A DNA stretch of 38,711 nt, taken from NCBI RefSeq assembly GCF_016583785.1, contig NZ_NRRU01000051.1, positions 1 to 38,711 on the forward strand. The letters run 5' to 3'. Of the stretch, positions 1 through 11,777 are shown one piece after another. The DNA is from Rubrivivax gelatinosus (GTDB taxonomy: Bacteria; Pseudomonadota; Gammaproteobacteria; Burkholderiales; Burkholderiaceae_C). Made by a program: the position numbers and the translations under genes. The notes beneath the pieces were generated by a model. It was not told the DNA's origin, made no database searches, and saw only the letters and a list, made by a program, of their open reading frames with translations. The first letter of the stretch is position 1, and each line of letters begins with the position of its first letter.

Positions 1-229
1 CCGGAGCCGGGGCCGGGGCTGCCGGCTTGATCGCGCCGTCGCACTCGGAAGCGGCAGTCGCCGGAGTCCAGGTGGAATCGCGCCAGCACAGCTCGTTGGT
101 CCCGTTCTTCCAGACGGTGCCGTCGGTCGCTTGCCAGTTGTCGATCGTCTTCGCCTGTGCGAGTGCAGCGATCGGGGCGGCGAGCGCAGCGGATGCGAAT
201 AGCACCGCCACCCTGTTCAATTTCTTCAT
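1..229 (-). CDS. ompA: OmpA-family outer membrane protein, N-terminal part
   Basis: This is the first 76 codons of a gene whose 3' part lies outside the window. The start is ATG at 229-227, preceded on the minus strand by a good Shine-Dalgarno, GAGAGGAGAATC. The product begins with a signal peptide (MKKLNRVAVLF, then an Ala-rich core ending near ALAQA, about residue 25). The mature start holds the motif NGTNELCWRD and a second Cys in ASECDGA, then a Pro/Ala-rich linker at the edge. That arrangement is typical of Burkholderiales OmpA proteins, which anchor the outer membrane to peptidoglycan through a C-terminal OmpA domain; that domain cannot be seen here. It is transcribed divergently from gyrA. 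Confidence 0.85.
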   Translation of the reverse strand, partial: MKKLNRVAVLFASAALAAPIAALAQAKTIDNWQATDGTVWKNGTNELCWRDSTWTPATAASECDGAIKPAAPAPAP

Positions 230-429
230 GATTCTCCTCTCGAGGAAAGCCGCAGCATGACTGCGAAACGTCCAAACCGAAAGCCTGAACTCCCGGCAAA
301 TCCCCGCGTTGGCGGGTACTTACCACCTATGACCGATTGTGCCATAGGGCATGGACCGATCTGCATTCTCACCCCTGAGCCTGGGAGTGCTCGAAACGCT
401 GTTGCTGCAGTGCGACAGCGCCGACATCT

Positions 430-435
430 TAGAAT
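430..435 (+). promoter_or_regulatory. candidate -10 element for gyrA
   Basis: TAGAAT lies about 63 nt before the gyrA start. A TTGCTG at 402-407 could be a -35, but the spacer would be 22 nt, longer than sigma-70 prefers, so this is only a candidate. The 230-498 interval between ompA and gyrA holds no other gene that I can support; short open frames there are not convincing. Confidence 0.35.
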
Positions 436-498
436 CCCTCATCCTGTGCCAGGCCGTTCCGGCCCGGCCGCTCCTGCTCGCGCGCAGCGCGACCTCGC

Positions 499-3179
<2,681 letters not shown>

Positions 3180-3180
<1 letters not shown>

Positions 3181-3779
3181 TGACGAAACGACTCGTGCTG
3201 GCCCTGGCGCTCGCCGCCACCCTGCCGGCGATGGCGCAGAAATCCGCTCCTGCTTCGGCCGCAGCTTCGGCGACGGCTCCGTCGAGCCCGGCGAAGAAGG
3301 CCCTGGTCGCCAAGGTGCTGCAGATCCAGCAGCCGGCGATCGAGAACATGGCGCGCCAGCTCGCCGAGCAGCCGGCGCTCGCGATGATGCAGCAGGTCGC
3401 CGTGGCGCTGCAGCGCCTGCCCGCCGACAAGCGCCAGGCGCTGGCCAAGGACCTGCAGGCCGACGCCAAGAAGTACGCCGACGAAGCCACGCCCATCGTG
3501 CGCGACCGCGCGGTCAAGCTGGCGCCGAGCACGGTCGGTGCGATCCTGGAGCAGCGCTTCACCGAGGATGAGCTCAAGCAGCTGGTCGCGATCCTCGAGT
3601 CGCCGGTGAACCGCAAGTACCAGTCGCTGAACCAGGACATGCAGCGTTCGCTCGGCGAGAAGCTCGTCACCGAGACCAAGCCGCTGGTCGAACCCAAGGT
3701 GCGCGCACTCGAGCAGTCGCTGCGCAAGCGCCTCGAGACCGCGGCCGCGGCATCGGCCGCCAGCAGCCCGAAGCAGTGA
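3180..3779 (+). CDS. DUF2059 domain secreted protein
   Basis: 199 aa. A signal peptide is clear: MTKRLVLALALAATLPAMAQ, with likely cleavage after AMA. A Ser/Ala-rich linker follows, and then a largely helical domain. The C-terminal part (FTEDELKQLVAILESP, then NRKYQSLNQDM) matches DUF2059, a periplasmic domain of unknown function. It is commonly found next to gyrA in Burkholderiales. The gene overlaps gyrA by 1 nt and pheA by 4 nt, so it is probably translated together with them. The tail is Ala/Ser-rich. I assign no function. Confidence 0.85.
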
Positions 3780-4882
3780 AGACGCCGCCGGTCGAAACCT
3801 CCAACGAGCTCGTCGGCCTGCGCGCGCAGATCGACGCGGTCGACCGGGAACTGCTGGCCCTGCTGAACCGCCGCGCCGGCCTGGCGCTGGCGGTCGGCGA
3901 CCTGAAGAAGCGCGAGGGCACGGTCGTCTTCCGGCCCGAACGCGAGGCCCAGGTGATCGACGGCCTGAAGTCGGAGAACCCGGGGCCGCTGCAGACGCCC
4001 AGCATCGCGCCGATCTGGCGCGAGATCATGTCCGCCTGCCGCGCGCTGGAGACGCCGACGCGCGTGGCCTACCTCGGCCCCGCCGGCACATTCAGCGAGG
4101 AAGCGGCGATCGGCTACTTCGGCGCTTCGCTGATGCGCGTGCAGTGCGCGAGCATCGACGAGGTGTTCCACGCCACGGCCTCCGGCGCCGCCGACTTCGG
4201 CGTCGTGCCGGTCGAGAATTCGACCGAAGGCGTGGTCGCACGCTCGCTCGACCTGTTCCTGCACACGCCGCTGTTCATCATCGGCGAGACCAGCCTGTTC
4301 ATCCGCCAGAACCTGCTGCGGCGCGAGAACACGCTGGACGGCATCCGCGCCGTCTGCGCCCACCCGCAGGCGCTGGCGCAGTGCCACGGCTGGCTCAGCC
4401 ACCACCTGCCCGACGCCGACCGGCGCCCGGTGGCAAGCAACGCCGAAGGTGCGCGCCTGGCGGCGCAGGACCCGGGCATCGCCGCGATCGCCAGCGTGCG
4501 CGCGGCCAGCGAGTTCGGGCTGCACGTGCTGGCGCCAGCGATCCAGGACGACGCCCACAACCGCACCCGCTTCGCGATCGTCACCCACCCGGAGCAGCAC
4601 CCGGTGCCCAAGCCTTCGGGCCACGACTGCACCAGCCTCGTCGTCTCGGTGAAGAACCTGCCCGGAGCGGTGCACGACATGCTCGTTCCGCTCAAGCGCC
4701 ACGGCGTCTCGATGTCGCGTTTCGAGTCGCGCCCCGCCCGTTCGGGCCAGTGGGAGTACTACTTCTACATCGACGTCCAGGGGCATCCCGACGAACCCAG
4801 GGTCGGCGCCGCTTTGAGCGAGCTGCACGACACCTGCGCCTTCTTCAAGGTGCTGGGTACTTATCCCATCGACGTCAAATGA
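3776..4882 (+). CDS. pheA: bifunctional chorismate mutase / prephenate dehydratase (P-protein)
   Basis: 368 aa. It converts chorismate to prephenate and then to phenylpyruvate, the committed branch to phenylalanine. Domains in order: an AroQ-type helical chorismate mutase (about residues 8-95, with LRAQIDAVDRELLALLNRR); prephenate dehydratase (from VAYLGPAGTFSEEAA, about 97-280, with the catalytic TRF motif at 264-266); and a C-terminal ACT domain (from about 284) with ESRP at 317-320, which belongs to the Phe-binding feedback site. The start is GTG at 3776, overlapping the DUF2059 stop as GTGA, which suggests translational coupling. In many relatives serC lies just before pheA; here it is missing. 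Confidence 0.97.
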   Translation: MKTPPVETSNELVGLRAQIDAVDRELLALLNRRAGLALAVGDLKKREGTVVFRPEREAQVIDGLKSENPGPLQTPSIAPIWREIMSACRALETPTRVAYLGPAGTFSEEAAIGYFGASLMRVQCASIDEVFHATASGAADFGVVPVENSTEGVVARSLDLFLHTPLFIIGETSLFIRQNLLRRENTLDGIRAVCAHPQALAQCHGWLSHHLPDADRRPVASNAEGARLAAQDPGIAAIASVRAASEFGLHVLAPAIQDDAHNRTRFAIVTHPEQHPVPKPSGHDCTSLVVSVKNLPGAVHDMLVPLKRHGVSMSRFESRPARSGQWEYYFYIDVQGHPDEPRVGAALSELHDTCAFFKVLGTYPIDVK

Positions 4883-5000
4883 CCCCCCCCCGAAGCGCCT
4901 TCGGCGCTCCCCCCCAGGGGGGCGCGGCCAGCGGCCCGGCAGAGCCGGCTCCGCGGCCGCTGCTTGAAGCGCCGTTCCCGGTCGGGCGGGCTGTGGAGCA
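4883..5000 (+). repeat. structured intergenic element between pheA and tyrA
   Basis: About 120 bp with three hairpins in series. The first is AGCGCC-TTC-GGCGCT (4894-4908). The second is six C, one A, six G (4910-4922). The third is a long arm, CAGCGGCC (4929-4936) with GGCCGCTG (4954-4961), enclosing a smaller CCGGC/GCCGG stem. The composition and multi-hairpin layout look like the dispersed GC-rich intergenic palindromes of Burkholderiales. No T-tract follows, so it is not a classic terminator. The right end leads into GTGGAG, 7 nt before the tyrA ATG, which can serve as its ribosome binding site. A shorter look-alike (CGCCCC, then GGGGGGCG) lies near 33507-33526. Confidence 0.6.
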
Positions 5001-5005
5001 CGCCG

Positions 5006-5887
5006 ATGTTTAACCAGTTGGGCATCATCGGGTGCGGGCTGATGGGTGGCTCGTTCGCGCTGGCTTTGAAGCGCGCGGGGCTGGTCAAGCGGGTCGTTGG
5101 CTACAGCAAGAGCCCGTCGACGACCGAGCGCGCGAAGAAGCTCGGGGTCATCGACGTCGTCGCCGAGTCCGCTTTGCTGGCCGTCGCCGGCTCTGACATC
5201 GTGCTGCTGTCGGTGCCGGTCGCAGCCACCGAGGCCACCTTCAAGGCGATACGCCACCTGGTCGAGCCCGGCGTGCTCTTCATGGACGTGGGCAGCACCA
5301 AACGTGACGTCGTCGACGCCGCGCGCCGCGTGCTGCGCGAGCGCATCGGCTCGTTCGTGCCGGCACACCCGATCGCCGGCAAGGAACTCGCCGGCATCGG
5401 ACACGCCGACGCCGCGCTCTACGCCGGGCGCCAGGTCATCCTGACGCCGCTGCCGCAGACCGCGCCGGACCTGGTGCAGAAGGCCACCGACGTCTGGTCG
5501 GCGATCGGCGCCCAGGTGCTGAAGATGACGCCGGACAACCACGACGCCGCCTTCGCCGCCGTCAGCCACCTGCCCCACCTGCTGGCCTTCGCCTACTTCT
5601 CGGCCGTCGTCAACCAGCCCGCGGGCCGCGACTTCCTGTCGCTCGCCGGCCCGGGCTTTCGCGACTTCACCCGCATCGCCGCGAGCAACCCCGAGATGTG
5701 GCGCGACATCCTCACCGCGAACCGCGAGGAGATCCTGAAGCAGTCCGAACGCTTCCGCCTGGCACTGGACTCGTTCGAGCACCTGATGCGCAACGGCAAC
5801 CTGGACGCGCTCGAGCAGATGATCCGCGCCGCCGCCGAAGGCCGTGCCGGCTGGCAGATGGGAGCGCCGCGCACCGCGTCGCGCTGA
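5006..5887 (+). CDS. tyrA: prephenate dehydrogenase
   Basis: 293 aa. NAD(P)-dependent oxidative decarboxylation of prephenate to 4-hydroxyphenylpyruvate, in tyrosine synthesis. The Rossmann motif GIIGCGLMGG (Gly9, Gly11, Gly14) lies at the very N-terminus, which supports the ATG at 5006 over an in-frame upstream start at 4964 that would add 14 unrelated residues. The conserved HPIAGKE motif begins at His121, and the NHDAAFAAVSHLPHLLAF segment fits the C-terminal helical dimerisation domain. No chorismate mutase or ACT domain is fused. It is followed 21 nt later by aroA-cmk; hisC, often located between pheA and tyrA in relatives, is absent. Confidence 0.95.
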   Translation: MFNQLGIIGCGLMGGSFALALKRAGLVKRVVGYSKSPSTTERAKKLGVIDVVAESALLAVAGSDIVLLSVPVAATEATFKAIRHLVEPGVLFMDVGSTKRDVVDAARRVLRERIGSFVPAHPIAGKELAGIGHADAALYAGRQVILTPLPQTAPDLVQKATDVWSAIGAQVLKMTPDNHDAAFAAVSHLPHLLAFAYFSAVVNQPAGRDFLSLAGPGFRDFTRIAASNPEMWRDILTANREEILKQSERFRLALDSFEHLMRNGNLDALEQMIRAAAEGRAGWQMGAPRTASR

Positions 5888-5908
5888 CCCTCCACCTTCT
5901 TTCTTCCG

Positions 5909-7948
5909 ATGTACCGCATTCCCTTCCTCGACCTGCCGCCGCTGGCAGGCGCGGCCGGCACGGTCCGCCTGCCCGGCTCCAAGAGCATCTCCAACCGCGT
6001 GCTGCTGCTCGCCGGCCTGGCCGAAGGCCGCACGCTGGTGCACGAACTGCTGGCCAGCGACGACACCGCCGTCATGCTCGACGCGCTGCGCGCGCTGGGC
6101 TGCACGGTCGAACAAGACAGTGCCAGCGGCGCCCTCGCCGTCACCGGCATCGGCGGGCGCCTGCCGGTGCACGCGGCCAGGCTCTATCTCGGCAACGCCG
6201 GCACCGCGATGCGGCCGCTGGCGGCGGCGCTGGCGGTGCTGGCGACGCTGCAGGGCGGCGAGTTCGAGCTCTCGGGCGTCGCGCGCATGCACGAACGCCC
6301 GATCGGCGACCTCGTCGCCGCGCTGCGCCCGCTGGGCTGCACGATCGACGAACTCGGCACGCCCGGCTACCCGCCGCTGCGGCTGCGCGGCACGGCCGGC
6401 GGCCGGCTCGCGCTGGAGCGTGCGATCCGCGTGCGCGGCGACGTCTCCAGCCAGTTCCTGACGGCGCTGCTGCTGGCGCTGCCGCTGGCTGCCGATGCGC
6501 AGGACATCGTCGTCGAGGTCGACGGCGAGCTGATCTCCAAGCCCTATGTCGAGATCACGCTGAACCTGCTGGCGCGCTTCGGCATCGCCGTGCGGCGCGA
6601 GGGCTGGCAGCGCTTCACGATCCCGCAGGGCAGCCGCTACCGCACGCCGGGCACGATCCACGTCGAAGGCGACGCGTCCTCGGCCTCGTATTTCGTCGCG
6701 CTCGGTGCGATCGCCGCGACCGGCGGTGACGTGCTGCGCATCGAAGGCGTCGGCAGCGACTCGATCCAGGGCGACATCCGCTTCGTCGAGGCGGCGCAGG
6801 CGATGGGCGCCGACGTGCGCACCGGCCCGGGCTGGCTGGAGGTGCGCCGCGGGCGCTGGCCGCTCCAGGGCATCACGCTGGACGCCAACCACATCCCCGA
6901 CGCCGCGATGACGCTGGCGGCGATGGCGTTGTACGCCGAAGGCCCGACGCGCATCGAGGGCATCGCCAGCTGGCGCGTCAAGGAGACCGACCGCATCGCC
7001 GCGATGGCTGCCGAACTGCGCCGCGTCGGCGCCAGCGTCGTCGAGGGGGCCGACTTCATCGAGGTGAGCGCGCCCGAAACCTGGCTGCCGGCCGCGATCC
7101 GCACCTACGACGACCACCGCATGGCGATGTGCCTGTCGCTGGCCGCGTTCAACCCGACGGTGGGGGCGCGCGTGCCGCTGCGCATCCTCGAGCCGCACTG
7201 CGTCGCCAAGACCTTCCCCGACTACTTCGAGGCGCTGTTCGCGCTCGCGAAGGCCGATCCGGCCGACATCCCGGTGATCACCGTCGACGGGCCGACGGCG
7301 TCGGGCAAGGGTACGCTGGCAGCGGAGATCGCCGCCGCGCTCGGCTACGGCCTGCTCGATTCGGGCGCGCTCTACCGCGCCACCGGCATCGCCGCGATGT
7401 GGGACGGCGTCTCGCCCGACGACGAAGCGGCGCTGGCAACGCTGGCCGAAGGCCTGGACCTGCGTTTCGGCGACGGCGCCGACGCCGGCCGCACCTGGCT
7501 GCGCGGCCGCGACATCACCGACGAGCTGCGCCTCGAAACCAGCGGCCTGATGGCGTCCCGCGTCTCGGCCTGGCCGGCGGTGCGCGCGGCGCTGCACGCG
7601 CTGCAGCTGTCGTTCCGGCGTGCGCCGGGCCTGGTCGCCGACGGCCGTGACATGGGCACGGTGATCTTCCCCGACGCCGCACTCAAGGTGTTCCTGACGG
7701 CGAGCGCCCAGGAACGCGCGGCGCGCCGGCATAAGCAATTGATTTCGAAGGGAATTTCTGCTAGTCTGGCAGACCTTCGCGCGGACCTCGAGGCGCGGGA
7801 CTTGCGCGACCGTTCGCGCAGTGTCTCGCCGTTGAAGCCGGCCGAAGACGCGCTGATGCTCGACAACTCGGCACTCTCCATCGAGGACTCGGTGGCCCAG
7901 GTGCTGGCTTGGTGGCAGCAGCGCCGCCCGTTCGGCCACTCGGCCTAG
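5909..7948 (+). CDS. aroA: fused EPSP synthase / cytidylate kinase
   Basis: 679 aa, about the sum of AroA and Cmk. The N-terminal part (about 1-445) is 3-phosphoshikimate 1-carboxyvinyltransferase, joining shikimate-3-phosphate and PEP. It carries [10 protein letters not shown] near residue 25, [12 protein letters not shown], and RVKETDR near 357. After a short linker ([10 protein letters not shown]) the C-terminal part, from about residue 456, is cytidylate kinase, with the P-loop [10 protein letters not shown], the [10 protein letters not shown] segment and [13 protein letters not shown]. It phosphorylates CMP/dCMP. The frame runs through without stop or shift, so this is a true fusion. Such fusions are known in part of the Burkholderiales. 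cmk normally precedes rpsA, and here too rpsA follows. Confidence 0.96.
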   Translation: MYRIPFLDLPPLAGAAGTVRLPGSKSISNRVLLLAGLAEGRTLVHELLASDDTAVMLDALRALGCTVEQDSASGALAVTGIGGRLPVHAARLYLGNAGTAMRPLAAALAVLATLQGGEFELSGVARMHERPIGDLVAALRPLGCTIDELGTPGYPPLRLRGTAGGRLALERAIRVRGDVSSQFLTALLLALPLAADAQDIVVEVDGELISKPYVEITLNLLARFGIAVRREGWQRFTIPQGSRYRTPGTIHVEGDASSASYFVALGAIAATGGDVLRIEGVGSDSIQGDIRFVEAAQAMGADVRTGPGWLEVRRGRWPLQGITLDANHIPDAAMTLAAMALYAEGPTRIEGIASWRVKETDRIAAMAAELRRVGASVVEGADFIEVSAPETWLPAAIRTYDDHRMAMCLSLAAFNPTVGARVPLRILEPHCVAKTFPDYFEALFALAKADPADIPVITVDGPTASGKGTLAAEIAAALGYGLLDSGALYRATGIAAMWDGVSPDDEAALATLAEGLDLRFGDGADAGRTWLRGRDITDELRLETSGLMASRVSAWPAVRAALHALQLSFRRAPGLVADGRDMGTVIFPDAALKVFLTASAQERAARRHKQLISKGISASLADLRADLEARDLRDRSRSVSPLKPAEDALMLDNSALSIEDSVAQVLAWWQQRRPFGHSA

Positions 7949-8028
7949 CGGGTGGTACGAGGGTCCGCTCGCGCCTTCCCATCCGGCCGTCAGGCCATCC
8001 GGGCGCGGCGGGTATGTTCAACCAACCC

Positions 8029-8044
8029 TGCAACACCCGTTGCA
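8029..8044 (+). promoter_or_regulatory. small hairpin in the rpsA leader
   Basis: TGCAAC-ACCC-GTTGCA is a perfect 6-bp stem with a 4-nt loop, 46 nt before the rpsA ATG, in the 142-nt gap after aroA-cmk. The rest of the gap (7949-8090) holds a GGCC-GTCA-GGCC mini-palindrome near 7985 and no gene. Ribosomal protein S1 is known to repress its own mRNA in E. coli through the leader; whether this hairpin takes part here is a guess. Confidence 0.3.
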
Positions 8045-8090
8045 AGCATCGCCCGGCTCTGCCTCCAACTCCTCCGGGCACAGGAAACAC

Positions 8091-9809
8091 ATGTCCGTAT
8101 CCACCACCGTCATCGCCAAGAGCGGCGCTGACGCATTCGCCGCCCTGTTCGAAGAATCGCTGAAGAGCGCCGACATGCGTGTCGGCGAAGTGATCTCGGC
8201 CGAGGTCGTGCGCATCGAGTTCAACCACGTCGTCGTCAACGCCGGGCTCAAGAGCGAGTCCTACGTCGCCATCGACGAGTTCAAGAACGACCAGGGCGAG
8301 CTCGAAGTCCAGGTCGGCGACTTCGTCTCGGTGGCCATCGACGCCGTCGAAAACGGCTACGGCGACACCATCCTCAGCCGCGACAAGGCCAAGCGCCTGG
8401 CCTCGTGGATGGCGCTGGAGAACGCGCTGGAGTCGGGCGAGTTCGTCACCGGCACCGTGAGCGGCAAGGTCAAGGGCGGTCTGACGGTGCTGGTCAACGG
8501 CATCCGCGCCTTCCTGCCGGGTTCGCTGCTCGACACGCGCCCGGTCAAGGACATGAGCCCGTTCGAGGGCAAGACCATGGAGTTCAAGGTCATCAAGCTC
8601 GACCGCAAGCGCAACAACGTCGTGTTGTCGCGCCGCGCCGTCGTCGAGGCTTCGATGGGCGAAGAACGCGCCAAGCTGCTCGAGACGCTGACCGAAGGCG
8701 CCATCGTGCACGGCGTGGTCAAGAACATCACCGAATACGGTGCGTTCGTCGACCTCGGCGGCATCGACGGCCTGCTGCACATCACCGACATGGCCTGGCG
8801 CCGCGTGCGTCACCCGAGCGAGGTGGTTCAGGTCGGTCAGGAACTGTCGGCCAAGGTCCTCAAGTTCGACGCCGAGAAGAACCGCGTCAGCCTGGGCATC
8901 AAGCAGCTGGGCGACGATCCGTGGCTGGGCGTTTCGCGCCGCTACCCGAACGGCACGCGCCTGTTCGGCAAGATCACGAACATCGCCGACTACGGCGCGT
9001 TCGTCGAGATCGAACCGGGCATCGAAGGCCTGGTTCACGTCTCCGAAATGGACTGGACGAACAAGAACGTCGCCCCGTCCAAGGTGGTCTCGCTGGGCGA
9101 GGAAGTCGAAGTCATGGTCCTGGAGATCGACGAAGACAAGCGTCGCATCTCGCTGGGCATGAAGCAGTGCAAGCCGAACCCGTGGGAAGAGTTCGCTTCC
9201 AACGTCAAGCGCGGCGACAAGGTCAAGGGCCCGGTCAAGTCGATCACCGACTTCGGCGTCTTCGTCGGCCTGTCGGCCGGCATCGACGGCCTGGTGCACC
9301 TGTCCGACCTCTCGTGGAACGAGCCGGGCGAAAGCGCGGTGCGCAACTACAAGAAGGGCCAGGAAGTCGAAGCCCTGGTGCTGGCGGTGGACGTCGAGCG
9401 CGAGCGCATCAGCCTGGGCATCAAGCAGCTGGACGTGGATCCGTTCACCAGCTTCACGACGCTCAACGACCGCGGCGCGATCCTCAACGGCAAGGTCAAG
9501 ACCGTCGACCCGCGTGGCGCCGAGATCCAGCTCAACGAGGATGTCACCGGCTACCTGCGTGCCTCGGAAATCAGCCGTGACCGCGTCGAAGACGCGCGCA
9601 ACGTGCTGAAGGAAGGCGAAGACGTCTCGGTCATGATCATCAACGTCGACCGCAAGCTGCGTTCGATCCAGCTGTCGATCAAGGCCAAGGACAACGCCGA
9701 CGAGCAACAGTCGATGCAGGCGCTGCGCCAGACCAACGAGCGTGAGAACGCCGGCACGACGAGCCTGGGCGCCCTGCTGCGCGCCAAGCTCGACAACCAG
9801 CGCGAGTAA
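8091..9809 (+). CDS. rpsA: 30S ribosomal protein S1
   Basis: 572 aa, slightly longer than E. coli S1. It binds mRNA on the small ribosomal subunit and brings weakly structured messages to the decoding site. Six S1 RNA-binding repeats can be followed; the clear later ones each end in a motif like RISLGIKQ or RISLGMKQ. Repeat 3 begins near [18 protein letters not shown]. The ATG at 8091 is preceded by AGGAAACAC, a good Shine-Dalgarno. An upstream in-frame TTG at 8040 would add 17 residues unlike S1 and is not preferred. The N-terminus ([11 protein letters not shown]) matches the ribosome-docking end of the family. A strong terminator follows directly. Confidence 0.98.
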   Translation: MSVSTTVIAKSGADAFAALFEESLKSADMRVGEVISAEVVRIEFNHVVVNAGLKSESYVAIDEFKNDQGELEVQVGDFVSVAIDAVENGYGDTILSRDKAKRLASWMALENALESGEFVTGTVSGKVKGGLTVLVNGIRAFLPGSLLDTRPVKDMSPFEGKTMEFKVIKLDRKRNNVVLSRRAVVEASMGEERAKLLETLTEGAIVHGVVKNITEYGAFVDLGGIDGLLHITDMAWRRVRHPSEVVQVGQELSAKVLKFDAEKNRVSLGIKQLGDDPWLGVSRRYPNGTRLFGKITNIADYGAFVEIEPGIEGLVHVSEMDWTNKNVAPSKVVSLGEEVEVMVLEIDEDKRRISLGMKQCKPNPWEEFASNVKRGDKVKGPVKSITDFGVFVGLSAGIDGLVHLSDLSWNEPGESAVRNYKKGQEVEALVLAVDVERERISLGIKQLDVDPFTSFTTLNDRGAILNGKVKTVDPRGAEIQLNEDVTGYLRASEISRDRVEDARNVLKEGEDVSVMIINVDRKLRSIQLSIKAKDNADEQQSMQALRQTNERENAGTTSLGALLRAKLDNQRE

Positions 9810-9822
9810 TTCGCCGCTGCAC

Positions 9823-9857
9823 GGCCCGCGCGCCCCTTCCAGGCGCGCGGGCCTTTT
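9823..9857 (+). terminator. rho-independent terminator after rpsA
   Basis: A perfect 12-bp stem, GGCCCGCGCGCC (9823-9834) with GGCGCGCGGGCC (9842-9853), a 7-nt loop, then TTTT and a further TTT close by. It begins 13 nt after the rpsA stop and should separate rpsA from ihfB. Confidence 0.88.
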
Positions 9858-9890
9858 CGCGTTTCAAGCCGCTTGCGATCCGTCCCTGCC

Positions 9891-10202
9891 ATGACCCGAT
9901 CCGACCTCGTCGCCCGTCTTGCCGAGCGTTTCTCGCAGCTGACGCAGCGCGACACCGAGTTCGCCGTCAAGACCATCCTCGACGCGATGACCGACGCGCT
10001 GGCCCGGGGCCACCGCATCGAGATCCGCGGGTTCGGCAGCTTCTCGATCAACCGCCGTCCGCCGCGCCTGGGGCGCAACCCGCGCAGCGGCGAGCAGGTC
10101 GTGATCCCGGAGAAGCTGGTGCCGCACTTCAAGCCGGGCAAGGCTTTGCGCGAGGCCGTCGACGCCCGCCAACCGGCCGACCCGGATACCGACGCCGTCT
10201 GA
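9891..10202 (+). CDS. ihfB: integration host factor subunit beta
   Basis: 103 aa DNA-bending nucleoid protein, partner of Ihf[15 protein letters not shown] at the N-terminus and [12 protein letters not shown] in the middle are typical. The beta-arm reads [13 protein letters not shown], with the proline that intercalates into DNA. The ATG at 9891 gives the normal family N-terminus; an upstream in-frame start at 9873 would add six residues and lies closer to the terminator. The C-terminal tail is slightly extended ([13 protein letters not shown]). The order rpsA-ihfB-lapA-lapB is conserved in proteobacteria. Confidence 0.96.
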   Translation: MTRSDLVARLAERFSQLTQRDTEFAVKTILDAMTDALARGHRIEIRGFGSFSINRRPPRLGRNPRSGEQVVIPEKLVPHFKPGKALREAVDARQPADPDTDAV

Positions 10203-10214
10203 GGCGCCGGCTCC

Positions 10215-10220
10215 TAGAAT
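10215..10220 (+). promoter_or_regulatory. -10-like hexamer directly before lapA
   Basis: TAGAAT sits 7 nt before the lapA GTG, with no room for a Shine-Dalgarno. If used as a -10, transcription would begin at or next to the start codon, giving a leaderless mRNA. It lies between two GGCGCC hexamers (10203-10208 and 10222-10227). No good -35 is visible. Confidence 0.4.
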
Positions 10221-10227
10221 CGGCGCC

Positions 10228-10539
10228 GTGCGCCTTCTCGTCTGGCTCTTTCGGGCCTTCGTCTTCTTCACGCTGTTCGCGTTCGCGCTGAACAACCAGC
10301 AGAACGCCACCGTGCGCTGGTTCTTCGGGGTCGAATGGCAGGCGCCGATGGTCATCGTCGTGCTGATCGCCTTCGCTGGCGGCTGTGCCGTCGGCGTGTT
10401 GGCGATGCTGCCGAGCTGGTGGCGCCAGCTGCGCAAGGCGCGCCGCCAGAGCGAGCCCGTTCCGGTGCCCAGCGCCGAACCGGTTGCGGCCACGCCCTCC
10501 GAGCTGCCGCTCGAGCATCCGCCGCGCGAGGGCCTGTGA
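10228..10539 (+). CDS. lapA: lipopolysaccharide assembly protein A (LapA, DUF1049)
   Basis: 103 aa inner-membrane protein with two hydrophobic spans: residues about 3-20 (LLVWLFRAFVFFTLFAFAL) and about 38-60 (MVIVVLIAFAGGCAVGVLAML). Between them is NNQQNATVRWFFG, the conserved DUF1049 loop. In E. coli LapA works with LapB in controlling LPS synthesis at the inner membrane. The start is GTG. The C-terminal third is a Pro/Glu-rich cytoplasmic tail. It is followed 60 nt later by lapB, the usual arrangement. Confidence 0.92.
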   Translation: MRLLVWLFRAFVFFTLFAFALNNQQNATVRWFFGVEWQAPMVIVVLIAFAGGCAVGVLAMLPSWWRQLRKARRQSEPVPVPSAEPVAATPSELPLEHPPREGL

Positions 10540-10599
10540 GCGCCTCGTGCATCCGCCCGGCCTGAAGGCCCGGCGTCCCCTCCCCGACCCCGACGCTCG

Positions 10600-11748
10600 A
10601 TGGACTTCGATTTCCAGTGGCTGCTGATCGGCCTGCCGGTGGCCTTCGCGCTCGGCTGGCTGGCCTCGCGCTTCGACCTGCGCCAGGTGCGGCGCGACAA
10701 CCGCGACGCCCCCCGCGCCTACTTCAAGGGCCTGAACCTGCTGCTCAACGAACAGCAGGACAAGGCCATCGACGCCTTCATCGAAGCCGTCCAGAACGAC
10801 CCCGACACGACCGAGCTGCACTTCGCGCTCGGCAACCTGTTCCGCCGCCGCGGCGAGTTCGAGCGTGCGGTGCGCGTGCACGAGCACCTGCTGTCGCGCG
10901 CCGACCTGAAGGCCGGCGAGCGCGACCGCGCCCAGCACGAGCTGGCGCAGGACTACATGCGCGCCGGCCTCTTCGACCGCGCCGAGGACGCCTACCGCGC
11001 GCTCGAAGGCACGGCCTTCGAGACCGAGGCCTGGCTCGCGCTGCTGTCGCTGCAGGAGCGCTCGCGCAGCTGGCGCGCGGCGATCGAGATCGCGACCCGC
11101 CTGGACAAGGGCGGCACCGGCTCGTACGCACCGCGCATCGCGCACTACTGGTGCGAACTCGCCGAGGAGGCCGATGCCGCCGGCCAGGCATCCGACGCCG
11201 ACACCGCGCTGCGGCGCGCGCGGGAAGCCGCGCCGCACGCCGCGCGCCCGCGTGTCATCGCCGGCCGTCGCGCCCGCGCCGGCGGCCGCCACGACGAGGC
11301 GGTGGCGCTGTGGGACGAACTCGCCACGGTGCAGCCGGGTGCGTTCGCGCTCGTCGCCGCCGACTACGCCGCCAGCGGCGAAGCCTGCGGCCGGCTCGAA
11401 CACGTGCGCGCCCAGCTCGAACGTGCGCTCGAACGCAGCCCCAGCCTGGACGTGCTGCAGGCACTCGGCCCGCTCGACCCGGCGGGCCAGCCGCAGCGCC
11501 TGGTGACGAGCCTGCAGCAGCAGCCCAGCCTGACCGCGGCGCACGCGCTGCTGGCTTCGCCGCCGCGGCCCGCCGGCGGCGACCCGGCCGCACTCGATCT
11601 GGTCGAGCAGGCGCTGGCCAAGGCCGCACGCCCGCTGCACCGCTACCGCTGCGCCGCCTGCGGCTTCGAAGCCCACCAGTACTTCTGGCAATGCCCGGGC
11701 TGCCTGAGCTGGGACAGCTACCCGCCGCGCCGCGTCGACGAAAGCTGA
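10600..11748 (+). CDS. lapB: lipopolysaccharide assembly protein B (LapB/YciM)
   Basis: 382 aa. One N-terminal membrane anchor (about residues 7-22), then a row of tetratricopeptide repeats (for example ALGNLFRRRGEFERAVRVHE) and a C-terminal rubredoxin-like zinc site of four cysteines, CAACGF and CPGC, near residues 349-370. LapB is known to act as adaptor for FtsH-dependent turnover of LpxC, so it sets the rate of lipid A synthesis. All key parts are present. It lies directly upstream of msbA and the glycosyltransferases, in keeping with an LPS theme. Confidence 0.95.
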   Translation: MDFDFQWLLIGLPVAFALGWLASRFDLRQVRRDNRDAPRAYFKGLNLLLNEQQDKAIDAFIEAVQNDPDTTELHFALGNLFRRRGEFERAVRVHEHLLSRADLKAGERDRAQHELAQDYMRAGLFDRAEDAYRALEGTAFETEAWLALLSLQERSRSWRAAIEIATRLDKGGTGSYAPRIAHYWCELAEEADAAGQASDADTALRRAREAAPHAARPRVIAGRRARAGGRHDEAVALWDELATVQPGAFALVAADYAASGEACGRLEHVRAQLERALERSPSLDVLQALGPLDPAGQPQRLVTSLQQQPSLTAAHALLASPPRPAGGDPAALDLVEQALAKAARPLHRYRCAACGFEAHQYFWQCPGCLSWDSYPPRRVDES

Positions 11749-11777
11749 GGCGCACTTCTTCCCAGCGCCCCGCAGCC

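Noticed and set aside
9823..9857. The GC-rich hairpin after rpsA as a small RNA gene
   Set aside because: The stem-loop followed by T residues right after a stop codon is explained as a terminator.
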